The notes: generated by a model from the sequence alone, not told the origin. DNA of 64,000 nucleotides from Neisseria macacae ATCC 33926 (GCF_022749495.1 NZ_CP094241.1:1116001-1180000), one strand, 5' to 3'. Positions 23,840-32,852 are shown, numbered from the stretch's first letter. Numbers and translations: made by a program.

Positions 23840-26125
23840 TCAAACCGCTGCTGCTTCAGGTTTGGCTTTGTTTTTCTTGAATTTCAACACGGCTTCTTCT
23901 TTCGCTGCATCCCAGTCTATCCGCACGAAGCCGCCGTCGGCGAGTTTGCCGAACAGGAGTTCGTCGGCGAGCGGTTTGCGGATTTTTTCCTGAATCAGGC
24001 GGTGCATCGGGCGCGCGCCCATTTGCGGGTCGAAACCTTTTTCCGCCAGATACTTGCGCAATGCCGGCGTGAATTCGGCTTCGACTTTTTTGTCGAGGAG
24101 CTGGTGTTCGAGCTGGAGCAGGAATTTGTCCACGACTTTGGCGATGACGGGTTCGGACAAGGGCGCAAACGGGATAATCGCGTCCAAGCGGTTGCGGAAC
24201 TCGGGCGTGAAGAGTTTGTTGATTGCCTGCATTTCGTCGCCGCGTTCGCGCTTGGCGGTAAAGCCGAGGCTGGGGCGGCTGAGGCTTTCCGCGCCTGCGT
24301 TGGTGGTCATAATCAGGATGACGTTGCGGAAATCGGCACTCTTGCCGTTGTTGTCGGTCAGTTTGCCTGCGTCCATGACTTGCAGGAGGACGTTGAAAAT
24401 GTCGGGATGGGCTTTTTCGATTTCGTCCAAGAGCAATACGCAGTGCGGGTGTTTGTTGGCGGCTTCGGTCAAAAGGCCACCTTGGTCGAAGCCGACGTAG
24501 CCCGGCGGCGCACCGATAAGGCGCGATACGGCGTGGGGCTCCATGTATTCGGACATATCAAAGCGTTGCAGCGGTACGCCCATCGAGTAGGCAAGCTGTT
24601 TGGCGACTTCGGTTTTGCCGACGCCGGTCGGGCCGGAGAAGAGGAAGCTGCCTATGGGTTTGTCGGGCAGGGCGAGACCGGAGCGCGACATTTTGACGGC
24701 GGCAACCAGCGCGTCGATGGCGTTTTCCTGACCGTAAACCATGTTTTTCAAATCACGGCCGAGGAATTGCAGCACTTGTTTGTCGTCGTGCGACACGGTT
24801 TTTTCAGGAATCCGCGCGACTTTGGCGATGACGGTTTCGATTTGCGCTTTGCCGATGACTTTTTTCTGTTTGGATTTGGGCAAAATCCGTTGCGCCGCGC
24901 CTGCTTCGTCCATTACGTCGATGGCTTTGTCGGGCAGGAAACGCTCGTTGATGTAGCGGGCGGAGAGTTCGGCGGCGGCTTCGAGTGCGCCTTGCGTGTA
25001 GCGGACTTGGTGGAAGCCTTCGAACATCGGTTTCAAGCCGCGCAGGATTTGCACGGTTTCGGCGACGGTGGGCTCGACCACGTCGATTTTTTGGAAGCGG
25101 CGGCTTAAGGCGTGGTCTTTGTCGAAAATGGTGCGGTATTCGTCGTAGGTGGTCGCGCCGATGCAGCGCAGCGAGCCTTTCGCCAGCGCGGGTTTGAGCA
25201 GGTTGGACGCGTCCATCGTGCCGCCGCTGGTGCTGCCCGCGCCGATGATGGTGTGGATTTCGTCGATAAACAAAATGGCGTGCGGGATTTTTTCGAGCTG
25301 TTTCAAGACGGATTTGACCCGCGCTTCAAAGTCGCCGCGGTATTTCGTACCCGCCAAAAGCGAGCCCATATCCAGCGCGTACACTTCGGCATTTTTGAGC
25401 GCGTCGGGAATGTCGCCGTTGACGATTTGATGCGCCAAGCCTTCCGCCAGCGCGGTTTTGCCCACGCCTGCTTCGCCGACCAAAAGCGGATTGTTTTTGC
25501 GGCGGCGGCACAGGATTTGTACCAGCCGTTCCATTTCGTGTTTTCTGCCGATTAAGGGGTCGATGCGGCCGGCTTTGACTTCGGCGTTGAGGTTGACGGT
25601 GTAGTCCGACAGCGAGCCGCTTTTCGATTCGACGGGGTCGTCTGAATCATTGTCGGGGTCGTCTGAAAAGCCTTTGTGTTCGTCGTCTTCGGTTGCGCCG
25701 TGGGCAATGCAGCGCAAAACTTCAAAACGCGTAACCGATTGCAGTTTGAGGAAATAGACGGCATGGCTGTCGGTTTCGCTCATCAGCGCCACCAAAACGT
25801 CCAAAGGCTCGACCAAGCCTTTGCCTGCGGATTGGGTATGCACCATCGCCCGCTGGATGACGCGCTGGAAGCCGAGCGTGGGCTGGGTTTCGACTGTGTC
25901 CAAAAGGTGGTCGGGAATCTGCGGGGTATTTTCGGCAACGCTGGCGGCGAGCTGTTCGGACAACACTTTCAAATCCGCGCCGCAGAGCTTGAGGACGTTG
26001 GGGACGGAGGCGTCTTCTTCGATTAACACCAAAAGCAGATGCTCGAGGCTGATGAATTCATAATGAGCCTTACGCGCTTCGCGGTAAAGCTGCTGCAAAA
26101 TCTGTTCCAATTCGGGTGAAAGCAT
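23840..26125 (-). CDS. clpA: ATP-dependent Clp protease ATP-binding subunit ClpA
   Basis: 761 residues from ATG 26125 (MLSPELEQILQQLYREAR), chosen because GAGGAG sits 7 bases upstream; six further in-frame codons overlap clpS. Clp_N domain 1-145; AAA+ D1 with Walker A VGEAGVGKTALAEG; D2 with Walker A GPTGVGKTEVAKQL and Walker B LLLDEIEKAH. The C-terminal D2-small domain is intact. ClpA unfolds substrates for ClpP. A linker at about 155-175 reads FSDDPDNDSDDP because two DUS words (25636-25646 and 25657-25667) are translated in frame. Its start is one base from the clpS stop, so they are tightly coupled. Confidence 0.97.
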   Translation of the reverse strand: MLSPELEQILQQLYREARKAHYEFISLEHLLLVLIEEDASVPNVLKLCGADLKVLSEQLAASVAENTPQIPDHLLDTVETQPTLGFQRVIQRAMVHTQSAGKGLVEPLDVLVALMSETDSHAVYFLKLQSVTRFEVLRCIAHGATEDDEHKGFSDDPDNDSDDPVESKSGSLSDYTVNLNAEVKAGRIDPLIGRKHEMERLVQILCRRRKNNPLLVGEAGVGKTALAEGLAHQIVNGDIPDALKNAEVYALDMGSLLAGTKYRGDFEARVKSVLKQLEKIPHAILFIDEIHTIIGAGSTSGGTMDASNLLKPALAKGSLRCIGATTYDEYRTIFDKDHALSRRFQKIDVVEPTVAETVQILRGLKPMFEGFHQVRYTQGALEAAAELSARYINERFLPDKAIDVMDEAGAAQRILPKSKQKKVIGKAQIETVIAKVARIPEKTVSHDDKQVLQFLGRDLKNMVYGQENAIDALVAAVKMSRSGLALPDKPIGSFLFSGPTGVGKTEVAKQLAYSMGVPLQRFDMSEYMEPHAVSRLIGAPPGYVGFDQGGLLTEAANKHPHCVLLLDEIEKAHPDIFNVLLQVMDAGKLTDNNGKSADFRNVILIMTTNAGAESLSRPSLGFTAKRERGDEMQAINKLFTPEFRNRLDAIIPFAPLSEPVIAKVVDKFLLQLEHQLLDKKVEAEFTPALRKYLAEKGFDPQMGARPMHRLIQEKIRKPLADELLFGKLADGGFVRIDWDAAKEEAVLKFKKNKAKPEAAAV

Positions 26126-26126
26126 A

Positions 26127-26438
26127 TTAAATCTCCTCGACAATACATTGCAGCGGATGCCCTTCGGCTTTTGCCCGCTGCATGACCTGCTGCTGCTTGG
26201 TTTGGGCGATGTCCCGTGTGTAAGTGCCGCACAAGCCTTTGCCTTCGTGATGAACCAACAGCATCACCGCCACCGCCTGCTCCTGTCCGAGCATGAAGAT
26301 TTCGGTCAGGATTTCGACGACAAATTCCATCGTGGTGTAATCGTCGTTCAGCAAAAATACGCCGTAACGTTTCGGCGGGGCGGTTTTTTGGTCGCTTAAA
26401 AGTGTATCGGATTCGTGATGTGTGTTTGGGTTGTTCAT
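26127..26438 (-). CDS. clpS: ATP-dependent Clp protease adapter ClpS
   Basis: 103 residues. Disordered N-terminal 25 residues, then the core with RYGVFLLNDDYTTMEFVVEIL (N-degron pocket residues Asn-Asp-Asp and Met) and the conserved VHHEGKGLCGTYTRDIAQTK (pocket His). It binds proteins with bulky N-terminal residues and hands them to ClpA. The clpA ATG starts one base after its stop and the clpA ribosome site lies inside its last codons, so translational coupling is likely. A DUS lies about 30 bp upstream of the start. Confidence 0.97.
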   Translation of the reverse strand: MNNPNTHHESDTLLSDQKTAPPKRYGVFLLNDDYTTMEFVVEILTEIFMLGQEQAVAVMLLVHHEGKGLCGTYTRDIAQTKQQQVMQRAKAEGHPLQCIVEEI

Positions 26439-26750
26439 AAGTATTTTAGCTTTGTGGAAGAGGGCTTGTTTTCAGACGACCTTGTGGAAGGTTTGATACC
26501 AAATGAATCTATAAATATAGTGATTATAAGGTTTATTTCGATTTCTGTTGTATTTTGGTCGGTTTCCGCCATTTTCGCACTTTTTCCCTTGTATGGCTTG
26601 ACGTTTTGGCTTAACAAATGTAAAAAGACGGTTAAGCAGAAGCCGGCACTCGACCAAGTATATAAAGCTAGGGAGAAACGCTGAACGTTTAAGTTTGCTG
26701 TATGCCTTATTTTGCTGATTTTGTTAATTTTTAAGTATAGGAAGTTTCTA

Positions 26751-26954
26751 ATGGCAACCGGTATCGTAAAATGGTTTAACGACGCTAAAGGTTTTGGTTT
26801 CATCACTCCTGACGAAGGCGGCGAAGATCTGTTCGCTCACTTCTCAGCGATCAACATGGAAGGTTTCAAAACCCTGAAAGAAGGCCAACGCGTGTCTTTC
26901 GACGTAACCACCGGCCCTAAAGGCAAACAAGCTGCTAACATTCAGGCTGCTTAA
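26751..26954 (+). CDS. csp: Cold-shock-domain protein
   Basis: 67 residues from ATG 26751 (MATGIVKWFNDAKGFGFI). Single OB-fold cold-shock domain with RNP1 KGFGFIT and RNP2-like DLFAHFS, in which the usual VFVHFS is slightly changed. It binds single-stranded nucleic acid as an RNA chaperone. Codon choice is strongly biased, typical of highly expressed genes. GGAAG lies 6-10 bases upstream. A GC-rich terminator follows immediately. The AT-rich 5' region (26690-26750) may be a long leader, as in cspA genes. Confidence 0.95.
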   Translation: MATGIVKWFNDAKGFGFITPDEGGEDLFAHFSAINMEGFKTLKEGQRVSFDVTTGPKGKQAANIQAA

Positions 26955-26980
26955 TTAAACGTGCGGCTTATGCCGTAGAA

Positions 26981-27012
26981 TAATGGCGGGATTGATTCCC
27001 CGCCATTTTTTA
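26981..27012 (+). terminator. Intrinsic terminator of the cold-shock gene
   Basis: AATGGCGGG pairs with CCCGCCATT around ATTGATTC, followed by TTTTATTG. Confidence 0.92.
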
Positions 27013-27036
27013 TTGTCTATGAGTAACGGAATCCAT

Positions 27037-27264
27037 ATGGCAGAAGACAAACAAAGCGCCGCCTACGCAAACGCCCTGCGGCAGTTGGGCGAACTCATCG
27101 CGCATCTGCGCAGCAGCGGGGAAGTCAGCTGTGCGGTGGCGGAACAAGAAGACCTGATGCTGATACGGCTTGCCGATTTGAAAATCGATTTGAGGCCGAA
27201 TGATGAAAAGGCGATAGCGGATATCGACCGGTTTTACCGCCGCCATTTGGGCGACGGTAAATGA
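27037..27264 (+). CDS. Conserved small protein, unknown function
   Basis: 75 residues from ATG 27037 (MAEDKQSAAYANALRQL), chosen because GGA lies 6 bases upstream; an in-frame ATG at 27019 has no ribosome site. An amphipathic helical N-terminus (residues 5-28) is followed by a short beta-like segment and a basic C-terminus FYRRHLGDGK. No signal peptide, no known domain recognised. Sited just after the cold-shock terminator; high coding-like GC3 supports it being real. Confidence 0.65.
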   Translation: MAEDKQSAAYANALRQLGELIAHLRSSGEVSCAVAEQEDLMLIRLADLKIDLRPNDEKAIADIDRFYRRHLGDGK

Positions 27265-27478
27265 AGACGGATAATGCACAAACGCGTGATGAAGGTCGTC
27301 TGAAATCTCTATTTTACCCCTGCCTGTTTTTTGGGCAGTCTTATTTTCCCTTTTAGTATCAACCGTTAATCCGATATATCCACAACTGGATTCACATAAA
27401 GCAAGGATAACTATATTTTTGCGGCATAGAGGCTTTGGGGTCGTCTGAAAAGCCAATTTTTCCATACAGCAAACACAT

Positions 27479-29704
27479 TTACTCAAACGGCTTTTTCTGC
27501 CAATAAAACTTATCCCTTTTCAGACGACCTTTAAAGATTTCATTACTGCCCAACTCAAACACTAATGTACCCGACAAATCCGTCCGCAACAAAGTCGCGC
27601 CGTGTGCGCGGACGCGGTTTTGGACGGCGGGAGTGGGGTGTTTGTAGGCGTTGGCGTAGCCGCTGGAAGCGACGGCGTATTTGGGGGAGACCGTGTTCAG
27701 GAAGCCGCCGGATGAAGCCGTATTGCTGCCGTGGTGTCCCAATATCAAAATCTGGCTGTACAGCGAGCTGCCGTAGCGTTCTACCAGCCCCGCTTCGCCT
27801 TTGACGCCCAAATCGCCCGTAACCAGCAATGCCTGTCCGTCGGAAACGACGCGCAAGACGCAGCTTCGGTCATTGTCTTCACCGACCGGGTTTTCAGACG
27901 ACCTCAATAACTCGAAATCCACGCCGTCCCATTGCCATTGCGCTTCGGCGCAAAATTTTGCGTTCGGATAAAACTCAGGCTGTCCCGCCAGCGTTTCGCC
28001 GATTTCAATATCGGAAACGGCGTCCAAACCGCCGTCGTGGTCGCTGTCGTGATGCGACAGAATCAGCGTGTCCAAACGGCGTACGCCCATGGCGTTCAGG
28101 CTTGGCACGATACCCGTTTGCGCCGCCTGCGCCGTACCCGTGTCAAACAGCAGGTTGCGGTCGCGCGTCTGTACCAACACCGACAAACCCTGTCCCGCAT
28201 CCATCACCGTAATCCGCGCCAACCCGTCGTCCAAGCGGTTGGGGCGGTAAAACACAAATCCAGCCAACACCAAACACGCCCAAGGCCGCAAACCCAGACC
28301 GCGCGGCAACAGCCACAGCAAAGCCGCTGCAAAAGCCAAAACCAACAGCGGCACAGGCGCGGCGGCTACGGCAAATTCAGGCGACACCTCCGCCAGCCAA
28401 ACCAAGCCGCGCAAAGTGTATTCCGCCAAACCTGCTGCCGCCCATTGCAAAGGCGCGAACGGCAACACCGACCCCAGCAGCGCCAAAGGCGTCAATACCC
28501 AAGAAAACCAAGGAATCATCGCCGCATTGACCAAAGGGCTGATGATGGGCAACGACGCAAAAATATAGCCCAACAATACCACCGACAACACCGTCGCCGC
28601 CCATTGTCCGCGTACAGCCAAACGCCAGCCGCATTCTTTCAGACGACCTGCCGAAGCCCAAATCAAGGCGGCAATCAAGCCGAACGACAGCCAAGTGCCA
28701 ACACCCAAAACTGCCAATGGATCAAGCAGCAACACCACCGCCAAAGCCTGCCACCACGCCGTCCAGCCCGAAGACAGACTGCCGCGCCACCAAGCCCAGG
28801 CAAACGCCGCCAACATCAAAACGCTGCGCTGCGTCGGTACGGAAAAGCCCGCCAGCAGCGCATAAAACAAAGCCCCTGCCGCGCCGCCCGCCAAAATCCA
28901 CACGCGTGGTTTTGCCGGTATCCAAGGCAGTCGTCTGAAAATCAGTTTGACCAGCCAACCCGCCAACACCGCCACCATCGTAACGTGCAGCCCCGAAATA
29001 CTGACCAAGTGCGTCAAACCCAAAGGTCGGAACGCCTGCCACAGTTCGGGCCTCAACGCCGATTGTTCGCCTATGCTCAAAGCCCGCATCAGACCGATAC
29101 CGTCCGAAAAATCCGGACTTCTCGCCCCGACAGCCTGCCAACGGCGGCTGACTGCATCGCGCCACACCGCCAAGCCGACACCGCCGCCCTCGCGAACCAA
29201 GCTCCTGCCTTTGCCCAGCGTACCCGCGCCATCCAAACCGTTTGCCAACGCCCAAGCCTCGCGGTTCAGCCCGCGCAGGTTCACTTCGCCGATAACCGGT
29301 TTGAGCCGTGCCGACACTTTCCAGCGGCTGCCCACCGCCCAATCGCGTTTCTGATAATCCGACAGCAATAAATCAAACCGCCGCCCATCCTCCGTCCACG
29401 CCTTCGCCGCAAACTGCACCCGCCGCCCGTCGCCGCGCGGCATATCTGCGACTTCAACCGTCAACACCGACTCCGAAGCCCCGTTCAGCGGCCATTGCGC
29501 CGACAAAGCCGCTTCCGTCCGAAACACGCCGTAAGCCGCGCCGAGCAGGACGCACAGCATCATTCCCGCCACCGCAAACCGCCGCGAAGCCGCCAGCAAA
29601 ACCAATGCCGCCGCCAGCCACGCACTCCAATGTGGTACAAACGGCAAAGCGAACGAAGCGATGACGCCGACTGCCCAAAACGGCAATCCATAATATTTCA
29701 GCAA
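27479..29704 (-). CDS. comEC: ComEC/Rec2 (ComA) DNA-internalisation channel
   Basis: 741 residues if TTG 29704 is the start (AGGGA lies 6-7 bases upstream and the next residues LKYYGLPFWAVG are the family's first helix). The in-frame ATG at 29806 would add 34 residues encoded by a DUS and AT-rich spacer. DUF4131-like N-terminus, then the ComEC_N multi-helix channel (about 190-480), then a metallo-beta-lactamase-like domain with DAGQG, ILSHHDSDHDGG and LGHHGSN. It moves single-stranded DNA across the inner membrane in transformation. Three DUS words lie inside the frame (27892, 28638, 28934), fitting for the receptor-side gene of a DUS-using species. Confidence 0.93.
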   Translation of the reverse strand: MLKYYGLPFWAVGVIASFALPFVPHWSAWLAAALVLLAASRRFAVAGMMLCVLLGAAYGVFRTEAALSAQWPLNGASESVLTVEVADMPRGDGRRVQFAAKAWTEDGRRFDLLLSDYQKRDWAVGSRWKVSARLKPVIGEVNLRGLNREAWALANGLDGAGTLGKGRSLVREGGGVGLAVWRDAVSRRWQAVGARSPDFSDGIGLMRALSIGEQSALRPELWQAFRPLGLTHLVSISGLHVTMVAVLAGWLVKLIFRRLPWIPAKPRVWILAGGAAGALFYALLAGFSVPTQRSVLMLAAFAWAWWRGSLSSGWTAWWQALAVVLLLDPLAVLGVGTWLSFGLIAALIWASAGRLKECGWRLAVRGQWAATVLSVVLLGYIFASLPIISPLVNAAMIPWFSWVLTPLALLGSVLPFAPLQWAAAGLAEYTLRGLVWLAEVSPEFAVAAAPVPLLVLAFAAALLWLLPRGLGLRPWACLVLAGFVFYRPNRLDDGLARITVMDAGQGLSVLVQTRDRNLLFDTGTAQAAQTGIVPSLNAMGVRRLDTLILSHHDSDHDGGLDAVSDIEIGETLAGQPEFYPNAKFCAEAQWQWDGVDFELLRSSENPVGEDNDRSCVLRVVSDGQALLVTGDLGVKGEAGLVERYGSSLYSQILILGHHGSNTASSGGFLNTVSPKYAVASSGYANAYKHPTPAVQNRVRAHGATLLRTDLSGTLVFELGSNEIFKGRLKRDKFYWQKKPFE

Positions 29705-29776
29705 AACTGTTTCCCTTTTTATTATTAGTTTTGAAATTAGGTGGAGATAATAATTGAATTTCCTACAAACGTCATG

Positions 29777-29823
29777 AAAAAGGTCGTCTGAAAACCTGAA
29801 TCTCAAGTTTTCAGACGACCTTT
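29777..29823. terminator. DUS-pair terminator downstream of the Dyp peroxidase
   Basis: AAAAAGGTCGTCTGAAAAC and its complement around a 10-bp loop with A/T runs, between comEC and the peroxidase gene. Confidence 0.82.
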
Positions 29824-29862
29824 CGTCTTAGGATTTCAATATTTCACATCGGCAACGCGGTT

Positions 29863-30771
29863 TTATAAATCCTGCAAACGCTCGACCGAAGGGGCGTAGT
29901 AATATGCGCCTGATACAGCAGTAGAAAGATGCTTGAGCAGCAGGTCGGTTTTGCCGTCGGCATCGCCGAACATGCTCAAGAGCTGTACTTCGATGTTGTG
30001 CAGGGTGTGGCAGTAGGCAGTGAACATCAGACCGTGTTCGCCGCTAATTTTGCCGAAGGGCAGGCTGCGGCGGACGATTTTCAGACCCACGCCGTTTTCT
30101 TTCAGGTTGACGCGCCCCAAATGCGAATCGGGCAGGCGAACGTCTTTGCTGAATTCTTCGTTGGCTTCTTTGCTGCGACCGACGCTGGCTTCTTGTTCGG
30201 CAACAGGTACGGCATCCCATTTTTTCAGGTCGTGCAGATATTTTTGCAGCAGGACGTAGCTGCCGCCGGTATCGGGTTGGCCTTCGGGAATAATGGCGAC
30301 ATCGCGGACTTTTTCATCGCCTTGCGGGTTTTCAGTGCCATCGACAAAGCCGTCCAGTCCGCGGTCTTCATACAGGCGCAAACCGTGTTCCTCGGTGGCG
30401 ATGCTGATGCTGTCGCCGAACGCGGTCAGGACGGATTGGGCGAGTGCGAAGGCTGCGTTTTGGCGGTAGGCTTGGATATGGATGTAGATATCGTGCTGGG
30501 TCGCAGGGGCAAGGCCGTTGCCCATAACGGGGAAGGGCTTGATTTCGCTGCCTTCTTCTGCGTGTCCGAACGCTTTCCATGCGTCGCTGCCGAAGGCGAT
30601 GGTCATGCCTAAAATGTCTTCGGGAAAGCGGGTTTTGAGTTTCTCCAAGGCTTCAAGCGAGCTTCGGCAGGCGGTTTTGATGTCGTCGTAGCGACCGTCG
30701 CGGATGTCGGCTTCGATGAATATGCCGGCTTGGGCGTGGTCGGGGATGATGGCGGTTTGTGGGCGGGGCAT
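29863..30771 (-). CDS. Dyp-type haem peroxidase (YfeX-like)
   Basis: 302 residues, no signal peptide, so cytosolic. Family signatures: GFVDGTENPQG (the GxxDG loop with the distal Asp), the proximal haem His in DSHLGRVNLKENG, and the distal Arg in IVRRSLPFG. The segment GLMFTAYCHTLHNIEVQLLSMFG ends the haem pocket. The B-type/YfeX form acts on porphyrin-like or dye substrates with H2O2; the in vivo substrate is unsettled. A DUS (near 30830) and an AATATTATAG promoter-like stretch lie upstream. Confidence 0.92.
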   Translation of the reverse strand: MPRPQTAIIPDHAQAGIFIEADIRDGRYDDIKTACRSSLEALEKLKTRFPEDILGMTIAFGSDAWKAFGHAEEGSEIKPFPVMGNGLAPATQHDIYIHIQAYRQNAAFALAQSVLTAFGDSISIATEEHGLRLYEDRGLDGFVDGTENPQGDEKVRDVAIIPEGQPDTGGSYVLLQKYLHDLKKWDAVPVAEQEASVGRSKEANEEFSKDVRLPDSHLGRVNLKENGVGLKIVRRSLPFGKISGEHGLMFTAYCHTLHNIEVQLLSMFGDADGKTDLLLKHLSTAVSGAYYYAPSVERLQDL

Positions 30772-30849
30772 TGTGTTTCCTTTTCTGTTTATTGAGTTTT
30801 TCGGACAATATTATAGCACTTAAGGTTTTCAGACGACCTCGTCTGAAAG

Positions 30850-30871
30850 GGCGGATATGATAGAATCCGCC
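30850..30871 (+). promoter_or_regulatory. Operator-like inverted repeat over a -10 box
   Basis: GGCGGAT and ATCCGCC flank an 8-bp centre containing the end of TATGAT, 33 bp before the phosphoesterase ATG. A repressor site or a short mRNA hairpin are both possible. Confidence 0.35.
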
Positions 30872-30903
30872 GTTTGTGTTTTGATTTCCAACAGGTTCGC
30901 TTT

Positions 30904-31989
30904 ATGTTCGGCACGATGTTTTTGATGATGATTGTATTGCTCCAGCTTTTTACGTTCGGGCTGGGGCGTTCGTTGCAATGGCTGTTTGCGCCGGTGGTCG
31001 GCAAGGCGGGCAGGCGTTGGCTGATGGGGGTGTCGTATTTCGTGACCAACGGCCTGCTGGCGGGGCTTTTGTTGGAATTGGGACATTTTATGTTCCGCAT
31101 CATGGCATTTTGGATGGTGTTGCTGCTGTTTGTGATGTATGCGGCGCTGGCGACGTTTGTCCTGTTTCTGCTGCTACGCAAATTCGTGGCCAGCCGGTCG
31201 CTGTCGCGCAGCCTGCGCTTGTTTGCGCCGCTGTTTGTGTTCGGCTTGGTCGGCTTTGGGATGTACAACGCTTATACGCCCGTCGTCCGTCATCAGACCG
31301 TCGTGATCGATAAGAAAATGGACAAACCGCTGCGTATCGGCATGGCAAGCGACCTGCACTTGGGGATTTTGTTCGGCGCGCGGCAACTGGATAAGCTGGT
31401 GGACATCATGAACCGCGAAAAAGTCGATTTAATCCTGTTGCCGGGCGATTTGATGGACGACAACGTCGATGCCTACCGCAAAGAGAATATGCAGCCGCAT
31501 CTGGGTCGTCTGAAAGCGCCGTTGGGCGTTTACGCGACTTTGGGCAATCACGATATGTTTGGCGACAGCGCGCGCATCCGCCATGATCTTGAGGCGGCGG
31601 GCATTACCGTACTTGGCAACCAAGTGTTGCAACACGATGCTTTCCTGCTCGTCGGCCGCAACGACGATGTGGACCACGACCGTCCGTCTGTTTCTCAGTT
31701 GCTGGAAAACCACAATACCGACCAGCCCGTTTTCCTGATGGACCACCGCCCGACCGAAGTCGAGGCGCACGCCAAGCTGCCTATTGACGTTCAAGTTTCC
31801 GGCCATGTCCACAACGGTCAAATCGCACCGGCAAACCTGATTGTACGCACCCTCTACCGCCTTGCCTACGGCTACGAGGAAATCGGCGGAAGACATTTTT
31901 TTGTCACGTCCGGCTACGGTTTCTGGGGGATTCCGCTGCGCTTGGGTTCACAGTCGGAAGTGTGGGTAATTGATGTGAAAGGGAAATAG
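30904..31989 (+). CDS. Membrane-anchored metallophosphoesterase (YkuE-like)
   Basis: 361 residues from ATG 30904 (MFGTMFLMMIVLLQ); ten further upstream codons are in frame but lack a ribosome site. Four hydrophobic segments in residues 1-135, then a calcineurin-like phosphoesterase domain with all five motifs: SDLHLG, GDLMDD, GNHDMFGD, a metal His in FLMDHRP, and GHVHNGQ. Relatives (YkuE, YaeI) include UDP-2,3-diacylglucosamine or phosphodiester hydrolases acting at the membrane surface; the substrate here is unknown. A DUS (31503) lies in the coding sequence. Confidence 0.88.
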   Translation: MFGTMFLMMIVLLQLFTFGLGRSLQWLFAPVVGKAGRRWLMGVSYFVTNGLLAGLLLELGHFMFRIMAFWMVLLLFVMYAALATFVLFLLLRKFVASRSLSRSLRLFAPLFVFGLVGFGMYNAYTPVVRHQTVVIDKKMDKPLRIGMASDLHLGILFGARQLDKLVDIMNREKVDLILLPGDLMDDNVDAYRKENMQPHLGRLKAPLGVYATLGNHDMFGDSARIRHDLEAAGITVLGNQVLQHDAFLLVGRNDDVDHDRPSVSQLLENHNTDQPVFLMDHRPTEVEAHAKLPIDVQVSGHVHNGQIAPANLIVRTLYRLAYGYEEIGGRHFFVTSGYGFWGIPLRLGSQSEVWVIDVKGK

Positions 31990-32269
31990 CGGTATTGCAA
32001 AATGAAAAGATAAAAAGTACAGGCTTGCCGTCTTGCCGTTGCGCAGCCTGTATTTTTTATTTGTTGTGAAATGTTATGACGTGCGCGGCTTTGCTGTTTT
32101 TAGAATATGGTTCCAATCTATTGAATCAATCGGAAAAGGAAAATCAATAGAAAATTACCAAATAAAACCGTTCGAACCGATCTTGCAATGCAAACTGTTT
32201 TTATTTATATTTACGTTTAAGAATAAAACACACTATCAATACTGAGCGAAAGAAAACACGGAGCACATC
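31990..32269. other. AT-rich intergenic region upstream of bfd
   Basis: 280 bp, with no ORF that looks coding, no DUS and no repeat. The last 90 bp are strongly AT-rich (TTTTTATTTATATTTACGTT) and probably carry the bfd promoter. An iron box was looked for, but no convincing match was seen. Confidence 0.4.
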
Positions 32270-32470
32270 ATGTTTGTTTGCATTTGCAACGCCATTACCG
32301 ACCACGACATCAAAGAAACCATCGCTGCAGGCGCGAGTACCATGAGCGATTTGCAGGCTCAATTGGGCGTTGCCACTTGCTGCGGCTGCTGCGGCGAACT
32401 GGCGGCTTCCTTCCTGAATGCCAACAGTGCACAAACGACAGTTACCGCCGGTATCAATGTGCAATCCTAA
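32270..32470 (+). CDS. bfd: Bacterioferritin-associated ferredoxin
   Basis: 66 residues. Cysteines at 4 and 6 (CIC) and 37, 38, 40 and 41 (ATCCGCCGE) place the [2Fe-2S] ligands of a BFD-like domain, the C-x-C...C-x2-C type. Bfd donates electrons to bacterioferritin to release stored iron. GGAG lies 8 bases upstream of the ATG. No bacterioferritin gene is in the window. A DUS terminator follows. Confidence 0.92.
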   Translation: MFVCICNAITDHDIKETIAAGASTMSDLQAQLGVATCCGCCGELAASFLNANSAQTTVTAGINVQS

Positions 32471-32489
32471 TCTTGTCTAAAGCATTATC

Positions 32490-32532
32490 AAAGGTCGTCT
32501 GAAACCGAAATCAAGGTTTCAGACGACCTTTG
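32490..32532. terminator. DUS-pair terminator after bfd
   Basis: AAAGGTCGTCTGAAACC and its complement with a short loop. Confidence 0.8.
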
Positions 32533-32594
32533 CATTGACGGCAGCCTTTATCTTACAATCCGTTTTTCGTTTACCACACCGCAAAGCATCCGCT

Positions 32595-32852
32595 ATGAAG
32601 CTGACCCTGATGTTTCGAGAATATTGCAGTCTCTGTCACAAAATGCGTGAACAGCTCAAGCCGTATCAAGAGGCATTCGGTTTTGAGTTGGAAATCTTCG
32701 ATGTCGATGAAGACCCTGTTTTAGAAGAAAAGTATAACGAACTTGTCCCCGTGTTATTGGATGGGGACGAAGAAATCTGCCATTGGTTTTTGGATGAGGA
32801 AAAACTGAAGGTATGGTTGGAAGGGAGGAAGAAACCGACCGCACGAGCATAG
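32595..32852 (+). CDS. Glutaredoxin-like (DUF836) protein
   Basis: 85 residues from ATG 32595 (MKLTLMFREYCSLCHKM). The N-terminal C-S-L-C pair (Cys11 and Cys14) and the thioredoxin-like pattern (LEIFDVDEDPVLEEKY, then LVPVLL for the cis-Pro) fit the glutaredoxin/DUF836 family, cytosolic thiol-disulfide proteins of unclear partner. A DUS terminator follows. Confidence 0.85.
   Translation: MKLTLMFREYCSLCHKMREQLKPYQEAFGFELEIFDVDEDPVLEEKYNELVPVLLDGDEEICHWFLDEEKLKVWLEGRKKPTARA

Noticed and set aside
26415..26684. Plus-strand 89-codon frame overlapping clpS's start, with a hydrophobic centre
   Set aside because: No ribosome site, starts inside clpS on the opposite strand and in a DUS-bearing spacer; hydrophobicity alone is weak in AT-rich DNA.
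27932..29371. 479-codon plus-strand frame opposite comEC
   Set aside because: Antisense shadow of comEC, Gln/Arg-rich, no domain, no start signals.
32033..32245. 70-codon plus-strand frame between the phosphoesterase gene and bfd
   Set aside because: AT-rich spacer, no ribosome site, phenylalanine/lysine composition typical of non-coding AT-rich frames.
32180..32269. A Fur box upstream of bfd
   Set aside because: AT-rich but no alignment better than chance to the 19-bp consensus was seen by eye.
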